44,349 nt of DNA from an uncultured Clostridia bacterium (GTDB lineage: Bacteria; Bacillota; Clostridia; Oscillospirales; Oscillospiraceae): contig CAMNAO010000010.1 of assembly GCA_946531435.1 (NCBI GenBank), forward strand, positions 1 through 44,349. The letters run 5' to 3'. A program made the position numbers and the translations under genes. The notes under the pieces were generated by a model. It worked only from the letters and a program-made list of their open reading frames with translations. It did no database searches and was not told the origin of the DNA. Of this stretch, positions 21,722 to 30,676 are shown in pieces; the first letter of the stretch is position 1, and every line of letters begins with the position of its first letter.

Positions 21722-22000
21722 ATGTACGAAGACAAGACCCTGGTTTGTAAAGAGTGTGGCAAAGAGTTCGTGTTCACCGCCGGTGAGCAGGAGTTCTATG
21801 CTGAGCGCGGCTTCAAAAATGAGCCCCAGCGCTGCAAGAGCTGCCGCGACGCTCGCAAGGCCCAGGCCAACGGCCCCCGTGAGTTCTTCGATGCTGTATG
21901 CGCCAACTGCGGCAAGCCCTGCAAGGTTCCCTTCGAGCCCAAGACTGACCGCCCCGTATACTGCAGCGACTGCTTCGCTCGGATCCGCGCCAACGCGTAA
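21722..22000 (+). CDS. Double zinc-ribbon protein
   Basis: 92 residues with Cys pairs in repeated spacing: LVCKECGKEF, RCKSCRDARK, VCANCGKPCKV and VYCSDCFARI. The segment FTAGEQEFYAERGFKNEP between pairs one and two is a conserved feature of the probable zinc-binding domain often found near ribosomal or sporulation genes in clostridia. A small cytosolic protein of unknown role, perhaps binding RNA polymerase or RNA. AGGATTC precedes the ATG. A terminator follows. Confidence 0.85.
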   Translation: MYEDKTLVCKECGKEFVFTAGEQEFYAERGFKNEPQRCKSCRDARKAQANGPREFFDAVCANCGKPCKVPFEPKTDRPVYCSDCFARIRANA

Positions 22001-22063
22001 AAGCGTCGGTTCCCCGGTTCTCTTCGGGGAGTAAGCCACAAATCAGGTGGTTGAGAAAAGAAA

Positions 22064-22100
22064 CGCACACGGTCCTTACGGTCCGTGTGCGTTTTGTTTT
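22064..22100 (+). terminator. Terminator after the zinc-ribbon gene
   Basis: CGCACACGG-10 nt-CCGTGTGCG followed by TTTTGTTTT. Confidence 0.9.
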
Positions 22101-22118
22101 GGCTCTGTGTGAGGTCCT

Positions 22119-22577
22119 CTACGAGCGGTGCGTTAGCTCATAGAGAAGCGCCTCGCAGCCCTGACGGATCTCCCGATATGCCGTCTCAAAATCCCCGGTG
22201 TACCAGGGATCCGCCACCACGCCGCCCCGGGCGGTATGATCCAGAAGGAGGCTCAGCTTTCCCTCCGGGTCGCCCCCCGTGATCCGCTTCATATTGCGAA
22301 GGTTGGCTTCATCCATGCCGATGAGAAGATCATATTCCTCATAATCCGCCCGCTCCATCCGCCGGGCCCGCTTTCCCTCGCAGCCGATACCGTGCAGGGC
22401 AAGGATCCGCCGGGCGGGGGGATAGACCGGATTGCCAATCTCTTCATTGCTGGTAGCGGCGGAGGCAACGAAGAAGTCCCCCGCTTTTCCGGCGTCGGAT
22501 ATGAGTTTTTTCATGATGAACTCCGCCATGGGACTGCGGCAGATATTGCCGTGGCAAACGAATAGGATCTTTGTCAT
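22119..22577 (-). CDS. Low-molecular-weight protein tyrosine phosphatase
   Basis: 152 residues. The catalytic P-loop FVCHGNICRSP (CX5R) is at about 6-16, and the general acid Asp is in VADPWYTGDFETAY near 118-124. Members dephosphorylate protein tyrosine or, in some lineages, arsenate; next to no ars genes here, protein substrates are more likely. GAGGTGAATTTACGAT precedes ATG. Confidence 0.95.
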   Translation of the reverse strand: MTKILFVCHGNICRSPMAEFIMKKLISDAGKAGDFFVASAATSNEEIGNPVYPPARRILALHGIGCEGKRARRMERADYEEYDLLIGMDEANLRNMKRITGGDPEGKLSLLLDHTARGGVVADPWYTGDFETAYREIRQGCEALLYELTHRS

Positions 22578-23078
22578 ATCGTAAATTCACCTCGAATATC
22601 GTGGTTTATCTTGATTTCCCAAAGCTTTCCGGGCTTTTGTATTCTTCCGGTATTTTGTCTAATGCCCGCCGGATCGTGTCCAAAGGCAGAGCTTCTCGCC
22701 CTCCTTTGGAAACCTTCAGAATACCGCCAGCTCCATTTCTCCATGAGAGATCGAAATACTTTTTGCCGGTATTCATTTTCCCTTATGTACCACAATAATA
22801 CAAAATCGGTTATGTGACAAGCGGGGAAAATGAAAAAAAGAACCTTCATAAAAATAGCCGGTTTCACAGAAATCACTCTGTAAAATCGGCATCTCTTGTG
22901 CTATAATATAATTGGTGATTTTAGACGCTGGACGCGGCTGGGGAACTATTAGTCCTCTCGATGCTTCCCGTCAATCATAATCTAATCAAGACTAAAAACG
23001 TAGTGCTTTTAGACCGTACTTCTTAGGGCAGCATGTCGTAAGTGCGCTAGATGCAAGCATTAAGAATGCGAAAAAGAC
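22578..23078. other. Gene-poor AT-rich gap before the restriction island
   Basis: About 500 bp with no convincing gene. The base composition drops sharply compared with the upstream DNA. This marks the left border of the restriction-modification island. I see no insertion sequence or direct repeat here. Confidence 0.5.
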
Positions 23079-23133
23079 TTGCGTTTCTTTTGTGCTTTCT
23101 ATATAATAGTTTGTAAGCTAACTAACTTACAAA
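23079..23133 (+). promoter_or_regulatory. Controller promoter and operator
   Basis: TTGCGT (23079-23084), 17-bp spacer, TATAAT (23102-23107). Just downstream, over the expected start site, is TTTGTAAG-8 nt-CTTACAAA (23110-23133), a perfect 8-bp inverted repeat. Its placement fits self-repression by the XRE protein at 23149. Confidence 0.78.
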
Positions 23134-23148
23134 AAGGAGGTGATTTGT

Positions 23149-23583
23149 TTGCCCAAAAAGAAACCAGCTTCCCAACTTGATCCAGCCGCTTTGAATTCTC
23201 TATATTTGCCGGAGATGACCTTTGGCGAATATATGCGAGCAGTTCGAAGGGCGCAAAAGATCACGCTGCGTGAGCTTGCAAGAGCGGTAAACAAAACACC
23301 TACCTACATTAGCGACATTGAGAACGGCAACAATCGGCCGCCAGATAAAGAGCTGCTGGATGCAATTCTGGCTGCTCTTAAGGTTAACGAGTTCCCTTCC
23401 CTAAAAGGAAAACTCTATGACTTGGCCGCTCTTGGACGCGACGATATCCCAGCAGATGTCAAATCGTACGTTATTGAAAATACAGAATTGATATCAATTC
23501 TTCGATCCTTGCAATCAAGTCCTAACGGAAATGAAATGTTGGCTGAAATTGCATCGAAATATTGTAATGGAGGGAAACTATAA
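23149..23583 (+). CDS. XRE-type controller protein of the restriction system
   Basis: 144 residues from TTG at 23149, eight bases after AAAGGAGG; a GTG at 23140 lies inside that ribosome site. The HTH is at about 30-60: RRAQKITLRELARAVNKTPTYISDIENG split across helices. The C-terminal half (LYDLAALGRDDIPADVKSYV, LISILRSLQSSPNGNEML) is typical of regulators that accompany mobile or addiction modules. The stop shares one base with the methylase start (TAATG), so it is a controller co-expressed with the modification gene, as in many C-protein systems. Confidence 0.85.
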   Translation: MPKKKPASQLDPAALNSLYLPEMTFGEYMRAVRRAQKITLRELARAVNKTPTYISDIENGNNRPPDKELLDAILAALKVNEFPSLKGKLYDLAALGRDDIPADVKSYVIENTELISILRSLQSSPNGNEMLAEIASKYCNGGKL

Positions 23584-25373
23584 TGGTTATGTTGAAGGAA
23601 GGATATATTATTGACTATATTTCCGGGCAGCAGGTTAAAGAAACACCCGAAGAAGTTGATGCTGTTCAGCCTTTCTCGAAAATACTTGTTGATGACTATG
23701 GATATCCGAAGGATTGTATCCAAACTCGTCCTCAGTATAGGGTGAAAGCTCGCCCTTATGATACAAAGAAAGAATATCCTGTTGACATTGCGGTCTTTAC
23801 AGAAAAAGAGCGAAAAGATGATCAGGCCTATATCATTGTGGAGTGCAAAAAGAAAAACCGGAAAGATGGCCGATCTCAGCTTGAAGATTACCTTCGCCTT
23901 TCTAAAGCGTATCTGGGAGTGTGGTTTAATGGAGATGAGCGTTTATATCTACAGAAAATAGAAAAGGACGGCAAGGTGATATTTGAAGAGATTCCTAATA
24001 TCCCGAGATTTGGCGAACGCCTTGAGGATATTGGGCAGTTCAAGCGGAAAGACCTTCGACAGGCAGAAAACTTGAAGCCGACATTCCGCACCATTCGCAA
24101 TTATTTAGCTGCGAATGCTGTTGGTATCACTAGGGATGAAGTTTTTGCATCGCAAATCATTAATCTGATTTTTTGCAAGATTTATGATGAGCGCTTTACT
24201 CGCCCTGATGATCCAGTAAAGTTCCGTGCTGGTGTAAACGAAAAAGATGTTTCTGTGAAAAAAAGAATCCTGGAACTCTTTGAAAAGGTCAAAAAACAAT
24301 ATAGCGACGTTATTGATGTCGCAGATTCTATCATTTTGGATGCAAAGTGCATTAAATACATCGTTGGTGAACTGCAAATGTATAGCCTCAAAGACAGCTC
24401 TCGTGATGCTGTCGGCGAAGCGTTTGAAATCTTTATTGGGCCATCATTAAAAGGCTCCCAAGGGCAGTTTTTCACGCCGAGAAATGTGGTCAATATGATC
24501 ATAAGAATGATTGCGCCTTCGACTGATGAAAAAATCCTTGATCCTGCGTGTGGAAGTGGTGGATTCTTGGTTGAATCTCTTAGATATGTCTGGGGCAAAT
24601 TGGAGGAGCAGGCCGCAGAATTGGATTGGCCCGAGGCAGAAATAGAGGCAGAGAAGCAAAAGATCGCCATCAAAAATTTCCGTGGAATCGATAAAGACAG
24701 CTTTCTCAGTAAGGTTGCAAAAGCATATCTTGCGATTCTAGGTGACGGCCGCGGCGGTGTACATTGTGAAAACAGTCTTGACAAATTTGAGAACTGGAGC
24801 ACTAAAACGATAGAAGATATCCAACCGGGGACCTTCGACATTATTGTTACAAATCCGCCATTTGGTAAGAAATTGGCCATCGACACCACAGAGATTCTAG
24901 AATTGTATGATCTTGGACATAAATGGGTTCAGACAACTGAAGGGGATTTCGTAAAGGGCGAGCTCGTAGATAAGCAGCCTCCTCAGCTCCTCTTTATCGA
25001 ACGTTGCTTTCAGATGCTAAAGCCCGGCGGAAGAATGGGAATTGTACTGCTCGAGAGTATATTTGGTATGCCAAAATACCAGTATGTTGTAAACTACATT
25101 AGGAAAAAAGCAAAAATAGTAGCACTTGTTACTCTTCCAGAAGACCTTTTTCAGCCTCATACACATGCGAAATGTTGCGTTATGATCTGTCAAAAGTATA
25201 AAGAAAGAGAAACATTTGAAACTTGTGGCGATTACGATATTTTCATGAGTGATGTAAAATGGTGTGGACATGACAGCCGAGGAAACGTAACTTATACTTA
25301 TACAGAAGAGGGCAAAAAAGTAGTGCTTGACGAGATTCCACTAGTTGCAGACCGGTATTTGGAATTGAGGTAG
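23583..25373 (+). CDS. Fused restriction nuclease/N6-adenine methylase
   Basis: 596 residues. The N-terminus (about 1-140) has a PD-(D/E)XK layout resembling the HsdR N-terminal nuclease: Asp68 in YPVDIAVF and Glu87/Lys89 in YIIVECKKK. A helical link resembling HsdM N-terminal bundles follows (about 160-290). The gamma-type methylase has FFTPRNVV, motif I DPACGSGGF (320-328) and motif IV NPPF (424-427). No helicase motor is present. This is the layout of BcgI-like type IIB/IIG enzymes, which pair with a separate specificity subunit, here the next gene. Shorter than BcgI A. GGAGGG precedes the ATG. Confidence 0.85.
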   Translation: MVMLKEGYIIDYISGQQVKETPEEVDAVQPFSKILVDDYGYPKDCIQTRPQYRVKARPYDTKKEYPVDIAVFTEKERKDDQAYIIVECKKKNRKDGRSQLEDYLRLSKAYLGVWFNGDERLYLQKIEKDGKVIFEEIPNIPRFGERLEDIGQFKRKDLRQAENLKPTFRTIRNYLAANAVGITRDEVFASQIINLIFCKIYDERFTRPDDPVKFRAGVNEKDVSVKKRILELFEKVKKQYSDVIDVADSIILDAKCIKYIVGELQMYSLKDSSRDAVGEAFEIFIGPSLKGSQGQFFTPRNVVNMIIRMIAPSTDEKILDPACGSGGFLVESLRYVWGKLEEQAAELDWPEAEIEAEKQKIAIKNFRGIDKDSFLSKVAKAYLAILGDGRGGVHCENSLDKFENWSTKTIEDIQPGTFDIIVTNPPFGKKLAIDTTEILELYDLGHKWVQTTEGDFVKGELVDKQPPQLLFIERCFQMLKPGGRMGIVLLESIFGMPKYQYVVNYIRKKAKIVALVTLPEDLFQPHTHAKCCVMICQKYKERETFETCGDYDIFMSDVKWCGHDSRGNVTYTYTEEGKKVVLDEIPLVADRYLELR

Positions 25374-25378
25374 AGTTT

Positions 25379-26851
25379 ATGCTGGCATATACAATAAAAA
25401 GTAGCAAGATTGTAAACCACATTTTCATCCCGAAATACTATGATCCAGAGCTAAAACGCGAACTGGACGCTTTATCAAACACTCATGACCTGCTTCTTTT
25501 GGGAGATCTAATTGATACTGGAGAAGTACAAATTCAAACTGGGCATGAGATTGGAAAAATGGCTTATGGTACAGGCAAGATCCCATTCGTCAGAACTTCT
25601 GATATCACAAATTGGGAGATAAAAGCTGTACCAAAGCAAGGTGTGTCCGAAGAGATTTTTGAATACTATGCAGAAAGAGAAGACGTAAGAGAAGGGGATA
25701 TTCTTCTTGTTAAAGACGGTACTTATCTAATAGGGACAAATTGCATCATTAACGCAATGGATATACCCATGATTTTTCAATCACATATCCTTAAAATTCG
25801 CGTGAAATCCCAAAAACGTATTAATTCGCATTTGCTTTTCCTAGCATTCAATAACTCTCTCGTTCAACGACAGATACGAAATATCCAATTTACAGCTGAT
25901 ATAATTGATACAATAGGCGGGAGATATCGGGAATTAATAATCCCTATTCCAAAGGATGCAGAAAAGCGGGCATTTCTTACTGAAAAGATTCGGGGCGCTT
26001 TAGATACCCGCGTGAAATACAAAGCCGCCGTAAAGCAAATGCCCCTTCTCATTGAAAAGATTCTTGATACAGAGGATACGTCTGTCTTTCAAAAATTCTT
26101 TGACCAGTCAATTGATGAAATACTCACACAACTTGTACAAGACACAATCACTTTAGAATTTGGCGATTTTACGGCTTTTAGGATAAAAAACAGCGGAATA
26201 AAAAATGGGATTATTCTCCCCAAATACTATGATCCCGCGATTAGCTCAATTCTCGAAAAACTAAGTTGCACTTGTAAACTGATGAGTATACAAGACTTGG
26301 TGGATGACGGTATTATTATGCTCGCATCAGGTGATGAGATCGGGAAAATGGCTTATGGTACGGGAGGAATTCCCTTTGTTCGGACATCGGATTTTTCTAA
26401 CTGGGAAATAAAGGCGGATGCAAAGCAGGGCGTATCCGAAGAGATTTACCAAAAGTACGCAGAGAAAGAAGATGTTCAAGCAGAAGATATTTTGCTTGTT
26501 AGAGATGGAACATATTTAGTCGGTAGCTCCTGTATGATAACAACCGCTGATTCAAAAATGTTGTACTGTGGTGGACTAATAAAGATTCGGGTATTAAAAT
26601 CAGAGCTTATTGATCCTTATAGCTTGTTAGGGTTGCTCAACTCATATATAGTTAAGCGGCAAATTAGAACGAAACAGTTCACAAGAGACGTCATAGACAC
26701 AATAGGGCAACGTTTTAAAGAAGTCGTACTACCAATTCCCAAGAATCCAGCTGTTATGAATGAGATATCATCAAGAGTTAAGGCAATTATTCACAATCGT
26801 ATTGATGCGAGAGACAGCATCCTTCAGCTTTCAAGAGAGATTGCCGAATGA
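25379..26851 (+). CDS. Specificity subunit with two near-identical target domains
   Basis: 490 residues made of two homologous halves (about 14-235 and 258-480). Each has IPKYYDP or LPKYYDP near its start, then EIGKMAYGTG, IPFVRTSD, NWEIKA, KQGVSEEI, DILLV-DGTYL-G and a closing IIDTIG or VIDTIG segment, followed by helices that act as spacer. Type I and IIB S subunits have two target-recognition domains, normally dissimilar; here they are close copies. It would dock on the nuclease-methylase and read two like half-sites. Five bp from the upstream gene. Confidence 0.85.
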   Translation: MLAYTIKSSKIVNHIFIPKYYDPELKRELDALSNTHDLLLLGDLIDTGEVQIQTGHEIGKMAYGTGKIPFVRTSDITNWEIKAVPKQGVSEEIFEYYAEREDVREGDILLVKDGTYLIGTNCIINAMDIPMIFQSHILKIRVKSQKRINSHLLFLAFNNSLVQRQIRNIQFTADIIDTIGGRYRELIIPIPKDAEKRAFLTEKIRGALDTRVKYKAAVKQMPLLIEKILDTEDTSVFQKFFDQSIDEILTQLVQDTITLEFGDFTAFRIKNSGIKNGIILPKYYDPAISSILEKLSCTCKLMSIQDLVDDGIIMLASGDEIGKMAYGTGGIPFVRTSDFSNWEIKADAKQGVSEEIYQKYAEKEDVQAEDILLVRDGTYLVGSSCMITTADSKMLYCGGLIKIRVLKSELIDPYSLLGLLNSYIVKRQIRTKQFTRDVIDTIGQRFKEVVLPIPKNPAVMNEISSRVKAIIHNRIDARDSILQLSREIAE

Positions 26852-26866
26852 GCGCACAATAAACCC

Positions 26867-27046
26867 ATGAAATACTACATCACCGCCGACTTACACGGCT
26901 TTTATACTGAATTTCATAAGGCGCTGGATGAGGCGGGGGATTTCACCGATCCTGCACCGCACAAGCTGATCATCTTGGGCGATCTCTTCGATCGTGGCTC
27001 GGAGGCGGTCGAGATGCAGCGGTTCATCCTGGAGCGGGCAAGATAG
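26867..27046 (+). pseudogene. Truncated metallophosphoesterase
   Basis: 59 codons: MKYYITADLHGFYTEFHKAL, then HKLIILGDLFDRGSEAVEMQRFILERAR and stop. DLHG and GDLFDRG are the first two metal-binding motifs of calcineurin-type phosphoesterases. The later GNHE and His motifs are missing, and the frame ends in unrelated sequence. Full-length relatives are roughly 200 residues or longer. It is GC-richer than the restriction genes and probably the chromosomal gene interrupted or trimmed at the right border of the island. Confidence 0.75.
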
Positions 27047-27080
27047 GCATGTTTTCTCCATCATTAAAGAATAACCGCGA

Positions 27081-27128
27081 GTTAAGGGGGCAACTTTTGC
27101 GAAAATGCAGAAAAGTTACCCCCTTAAC
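27081..27128. repeat. Long inverted repeat
   Basis: GTTAAGGGGG-C-AACTTTT and its complement, 18-bp arms with one mismatch and a 12-nt loop. It lies right after the broken phosphoesterase. A second hairpin with GC stem and T-rich tail follows at 27144-27181 and looks like a terminator in either direction. Confidence 0.6.
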
Positions 27129-27267
27129 TGGCTCAATTTAAAAGGCGCTCCCTCGAAGCTTTGTGCTTCACAGGGAGCGTCTTATTTATCATTCCGTGCA
27201 CAAGAAAACGCAGGTCCGCAGCAAACCGAGAAATCCGCGATAGCAGCAGCCACTGAGGATGTGGTCT

Positions 27268-27450
27268 TTACGGCATATCGATCTTGCCGTGCTGCTTCTC
27301 AAAATCTTCAATGGCTTTGCGGATCAGATAAATCACTTCTCCGTTGGCAGATCGGCCTTCATACTGCGAAATATAATGCAGCTTATAATGTAATTCACTG
27401 TCAATTCGCAAGCCAAGGTGTTTATCCTTTTCTCTTTTCGGAATATCCAT
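27268..27450 (-). CDS. Ribbon-helix-helix (Arc/CopG-like) small protein
   Basis: 60 residues starting MDIPKREKDKHLGLRIDSEL, then HYKLHYISQYEGRSANGEVIYLIRKAIEDFEKQHG. The strand HLGLRID followed by two helices with a SANGE turn is the MetJ/Arc fold. It may be an antitoxin-like or transfer-control regulator; no partner toxin is seen. It is 13 bp after the small membrane gene, so the two share a transcript. Confidence 0.75.
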   Translation of the reverse strand: MDIPKREKDKHLGLRIDSELHYKLHYISQYEGRSANGEVIYLIRKAIEDFEKQHGKIDMP

Positions 27451-27463
27451 ATCTCTATTGATC

Positions 27464-27631
27464 TTATTTTTGAAAATTGTCCATTGTATAGATGATGCAT
27501 GCAATTCCGGCGATCATTGAAAACAATATTGCTCCTCCAAAACTGTCGTCTAAGGAAGCTCCAAGAAAGAAGCCAACGATCCCGGCAAGAAGCATAAGAA
27601 TGACAGATACTATCGTTCTAAACTTTTTCAT
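27464..27631 (-). CDS. Small two-helix membrane protein
   Basis: 55 residues: MKKFRTIVSVILMLLAGIVG, then FFLGASLDDSFGGAILFSMIAGIACIIYTMDNFQK. Two hydrophobic stretches joined by a short SLDDS loop form a helical hairpin in the membrane. TGAGGTATGATCT precedes ATG. Not recognised; the pairing with a ribbon-helix-helix protein suggests a small regulatory or addiction module, which is only a guess. Confidence 0.6.
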   Translation of the reverse strand: MKKFRTIVSVILMLLAGIVGFFLGASLDDSFGGAILFSMIAGIACIIYTMDNFQK

Positions 27632-28046
27632 AGATCATACCTCACAAATCCCGACTTGCCCGGGGTCTCCCGGCAGCCCAGTAGAATCAAAGCTGATTAT
27701 ACACCGTCACAACGGGGTTTTCCACTATAAAAACGGCGCTCAGAAGACGTGTCTTACCGCACCAATTGGGGCATTCAATCCATACGGTGCCATTTCTTCA
27801 AGCTTTTACAGCTGGAACGTACCCGCAATTTGTTTTCAATCGTTTTCATGAGATGCCTCGCTCAGAACAACCATATCTTCCGTGTCAAATCGACAGATTC
27901 CGAGCCTTGGCCGAAGTTTACCTAAAGGTTGGTTGTGAATGAATCAGCATATTTCAATGTTTCTATCGGAACAGACAGTCCCCGCTTCTTGAACAGAATC
28001 CCACAAAGCAGCGAAAAAGCAAAAGAACAATTATCTACTTTGCCTA
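27632..28046. other. Gap with no supported gene
   Basis: About 410 bp. Short open frames here are not conserved in character, have no ribosome sites and look like decayed sequence. It ends at the metY promoter. Confidence 0.4.
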
Positions 28047-28075
28047 TTGACTTTATAGGTTTTATGGTGTATCCT
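28047..28075 (+). promoter_or_regulatory. Promoter of metY-cysK
   Basis: TTGACT (28047-28052), 17-bp spacer, TATCCT (28070-28075). The leader to metY is about 170 nt and contains a GC-rich hairpin CCGG-T-CCCC/GGGG-T-CCGG (about 28092-28115). I do not recognise an S-box, T-box or other named riboswitch. Confidence 0.7.
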
Positions 28076-28136
28076 GTGTGCAATTCCCGTTCCGGTCCCC
28101 ACTGAAGGGGTCCGGGAAGCGGCAGGAGGCGATTCC

Positions 28137-28193
28137 ATGAGGATCCTGTTTCAACGACTGCTCCGGCAGAATTTCCGTTTTGGCCGAATGTGA
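28137..28193 (+). CDS. Possible leader peptide upstream of metY
   Basis: An 18-codon frame with a strong ribosome site (GCAGGAGGCGATTCC then ATG): MRILFQRLLRQNFRFGRM. It is rich in Arg, Leu and Phe and has no Cys; Met is only at its ends. It could attenuate expression or be fortuitous. Confidence 0.35.
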   Translation: MRILFQRLLRQNFRFGRM

Positions 28194-28254
28194 CCTTCTT
28201 TCGTAGATATCCGTCCAAAAACCATAGACAATTTTACGAAAAGAGGTTATGATC

Positions 28255-29538
28255 ATGTCTAAGTATAAATTTGAAACTCTGCAGCTTCACGTGGGCCAGG
28301 AACAGCCCGATCCCGCCAGCGACGCCCGGGCCGTGCCCATCTATGCCACCACCAGCTACGTCTTCCACAATGCCCAGCACGCCGCGGACCGCTTCGGCCT
28401 TGCCGACGCCGGCAACATCTACGGCCGCCTCACCAACTCCACCCAGGGCGTCTTTGAGGACCGGATCGCAGCCCTGGAGGGCGGCGTGGCCGGTCTGGCG
28501 GTGGCCTCCGGCGCGGCGGCCATCACCTATACCATCCAGGCCCTGGCGACAAAGGGCGAGCACATTGTGGCCCAGAAGACCATTTACGGCGGCTCCGCCA
28601 ACCTTTTGGCCCACACTCTGCCCCTCTACGGCATTGAGAGCAGCTTTGTGAACATCCACGACCTTGCCGAGGTAGAGGCGGCCATCCGCCCCGAGACCAA
28701 GGCCATCTACATCGAAACCCTGGGCAACCCCAACAGCGACATTCCCGACATCGACGCCCTGGCTGCCCTGGCCCACAGCCACGGCCTGCCCCTCGTCATC
28801 GACAACACCTTCGGTACCCCTTACCTCATCCGGCCCATTGAGCACGGCGCGGATATCGTGGTCCACAGCGCCACCAAGTTCATCGGCGGCCACGGCACCA
28901 CCCTGGGCGGCGTGATCGTCGACGGCGGCAGCTTTGACTGGGATTTGTCCGGCAGATATCCCTGGCTGAGCGAGCCCAACCCCAGCTATCACGGCGTGCG
29001 ATTCACCCAGGCGGCCGGAAAAGCGGCCTTTGCCACCTATATCCGGGCCATCCTGCTGCGGGACACCGGCGCCTGTATCTCCCCCTTCGCCGCCTTCCTG
29101 CTGCTTCAGGGCACAGAGACCCTGTCCCTCCGGCTGGAGCGGCACGCGGAGAACACCAAAAAGGTGGTGGAGTACCTTCTGAACCACCCCCAGGTGGAGA
29201 GGGTTTACCACCCCTCCCTCCCCGATCACCCGGATCACGCCCTCTATGAGAAGTACTTCCCCAACGGCGGCGCCTCCATTTTCACCTTTGACATCAAGGG
29301 CGGCAAGGATGAGGCCTTCCGCTTCATAGACGGGCTGGAGCTCTTCTCCCTCCTGGCCAACGTGGCCGACGTGAAGAGCCTGGTGATCCATCCGGCCACC
29401 ACCACCCACTCCCAGCTGACAAAGGAGGAGCTGGAGGCGGCGGGCATCCACGAAAACACCATCCGCCTCTCCATCGGGACGGAGCATATCGACGACATTC
29501 TGGCGGACCTGGAAAAGGGCTTCGCCGCGGTCAAGTAA
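28255..29538 (+). CDS. metY: O-acetylhomoserine sulfhydrylase
   Basis: 427 residues. A PLP enzyme that makes homocysteine from O-acetylhomoserine and sulfide, or assimilates sulfide more broadly. Seen: [42 protein letters not shown], the PLP Lys in [15 protein letters not shown] and the C-terminal [16 protein letters not shown] of the Cys/Met metabolism family. The ATG at 28255 has AAGAGG in good spacing; one at 28249 is closer to the site. cysK follows by 17 bp. Confidence 0.95.
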   Translation: MSKYKFETLQLHVGQEQPDPASDARAVPIYATTSYVFHNAQHAADRFGLADAGNIYGRLTNSTQGVFEDRIAALEGGVAGLAVASGAAAITYTIQALATKGEHIVAQKTIYGGSANLLAHTLPLYGIESSFVNIHDLAEVEAAIRPETKAIYIETLGNPNSDIPDIDALAALAHSHGLPLVIDNTFGTPYLIRPIEHGADIVVHSATKFIGGHGTTLGGVIVDGGSFDWDLSGRYPWLSEPNPSYHGVRFTQAAGKAAFATYIRAILLRDTGACISPFAAFLLLQGTETLSLRLERHAENTKKVVEYLLNHPQVERVYHPSLPDHPDHALYEKYFPNGGASIFTFDIKGGKDEAFRFIDGLELFSLLANVADVKSLVIHPATTTHSQLTKEELEAAGIHENTIRLSIGTEHIDDILADLEKGFAAVK

Positions 29539-29555
29539 GAAAGGACGGACAGCAT

Positions 29556-30491
29556 ATGGCAAAGATCTATCAAGGCACCCTGGGACTCATCGGCAACACC
29601 CCCCTTGTGGAGGCCGTCAATCTGGAAAAGGCCCTCTTTCTGGAGGCGAAGGTCCTACTGAAGCTGGAGTACTTCAACCCCGCCGGCAGCGTCAAGGACC
29701 GGATCGCCAAGGCCATGATCGAGGACGCCGAGGCGAAGGGGCTTCTGACCCCCGGCTCCGTGATCATTGAGCCCACCTCCGGCAACACCGGCATCGGCCT
29801 TGCGGCCATTGCCGCGGCCAAGGGCTATCGGATCATCCTCACCATGCCGGAGACCATGAGTGTGGAACGCCGAAACATTCTGAAGGCCTACGGCGCGGAG
29901 CTGGTGCTCACCGAAGGCGCCAAGGGCATGAAGGGCGCCATCGAAAAGGCGGAGGAGCTTCACAAGGAGCTTCCGGGCAGCTTCATCCCCGGCCAGTTCG
30001 TGAACCCCGCCAACCCCGCCATCCATAAGGCCACCACCGGCCCGGAGATCTACAACGATACCGACGGCGCTGTGGATCTTTTCGTCGCTGGCGTCGGCAC
30101 CGGCGGCACCCTCACCGGTGTGGGCGAGTTCCTCAAGGAAAAGAAGCCCCAGGTCAAGCTCGTGGCGGTGGAGCCCGCCGACTCCCCGGTGCTCTCCCAG
30201 GGCAGAGCGGGCGCCCATAAGATTCAGGGCATCGGCGCGGGCTTTGTCCCCGACGTGCTGAATACGAAGATTTATGACGAAGTCTTCCCCGTGAAGAACG
30301 AAGAGGCATTTGCCGCCGGAAAGCTCCTGGCAGCCAAGGAAGGCATCCAGGTAGGCATTTCCTCCGGCGCCGCCCTTCACGCCGCCATCGAGCTTGCCCG
30401 CCGCCCCGAGAACAAGGGAAAAACCATCGTTGCTCTGCTCCCCGACGGCGGCGACCGCTACTATTCCACCCCGCTCTTCACCGAGGGCTGA
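29556..30491 (+). CDS. cysK: O-acetylserine sulfhydrylase (cysteine synthase A)
   Basis: 311 residues. It makes cysteine from O-acetylserine and sulfide. PLP lysine in [15 protein letters not shown] (about 46), substrate loop [11 protein letters not shown], phosphate-binding [10 protein letters not shown] and C-terminal [13 protein letters not shown] are all present. AAAGGACGG precedes ATG. The metY-cysK pair covers the two entry points of sulfide into amino acids. A terminator-like hairpin follows. Confidence 0.96.
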   Translation: MAKIYQGTLGLIGNTPLVEAVNLEKALFLEAKVLLKLEYFNPAGSVKDRIAKAMIEDAEAKGLLTPGSVIIEPTSGNTGIGLAAIAAAKGYRIILTMPETMSVERRNILKAYGAELVLTEGAKGMKGAIEKAEELHKELPGSFIPGQFVNPANPAIHKATTGPEIYNDTDGAVDLFVAGVGTGGTLTGVGEFLKEKKPQVKLVAVEPADSPVLSQGRAGAHKIQGIGAGFVPDVLNTKIYDEVFPVKNEEAFAAGKLLAAKEGIQVGISSGAALHAAIELARRPENKGKTIVALLPDGGDRYYSTPLFTEG

Positions 30492-30547
30492 GGCTCTTCC
30501 CCTTTCCCAGGCATCCATCCCAAACCCTTGTTTGGATCCTCACTACT

Positions 30548-30596
30548 CATGGGCTCAGGAAAGCTTTCAAAGCTGCCGGGGCCCATGAGCTTTCTT
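30548..30596 (+). terminator. Terminator after cysK
   Basis: CATGGGC/GCCCATG with a loop containing a second stem, then AGCTTTCTTT. The T-run is imperfect. Confidence 0.6.
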
Positions 30597-30641
30597 TCCA
30601 AAAAAAATTTATAATGTCATATAAATGAAATAATTTTCCAC

Positions 30642-30670
30642 TTGTCTCGTTAATATTTTCGCTCTATAGT
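30642..30670 (+). promoter_or_regulatory. Promoter with no downstream coding frame
   Basis: TTGTCT (30642-30647), 17-bp spacer, TATAGT (30665-30670) in a gap without genes. It points to the strong hairpin at 30717-30758. Confidence 0.55.
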
Positions 30671-30676
30671 AAAAAG

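Noticed and set aside
22574..22876. Leftward 100-codon open frame
   Set aside because: No ribosome site, overlaps the phosphatase start region, and the translation resembles no protein; left as gap.
23583..26851. Classical type I restriction system
   Set aside because: No hsdR helicase gene is present, and the nuclease fold is fused to the methylase; the type IIB/IIG reading fits better.
28076..28254. S-box (SAM) riboswitch or T-box upstream of metY
   Set aside because: Neither the S-box core sequences nor the T-box GGTGG sequence could be found; only a GC hairpin and a possible leader ORF are visible.
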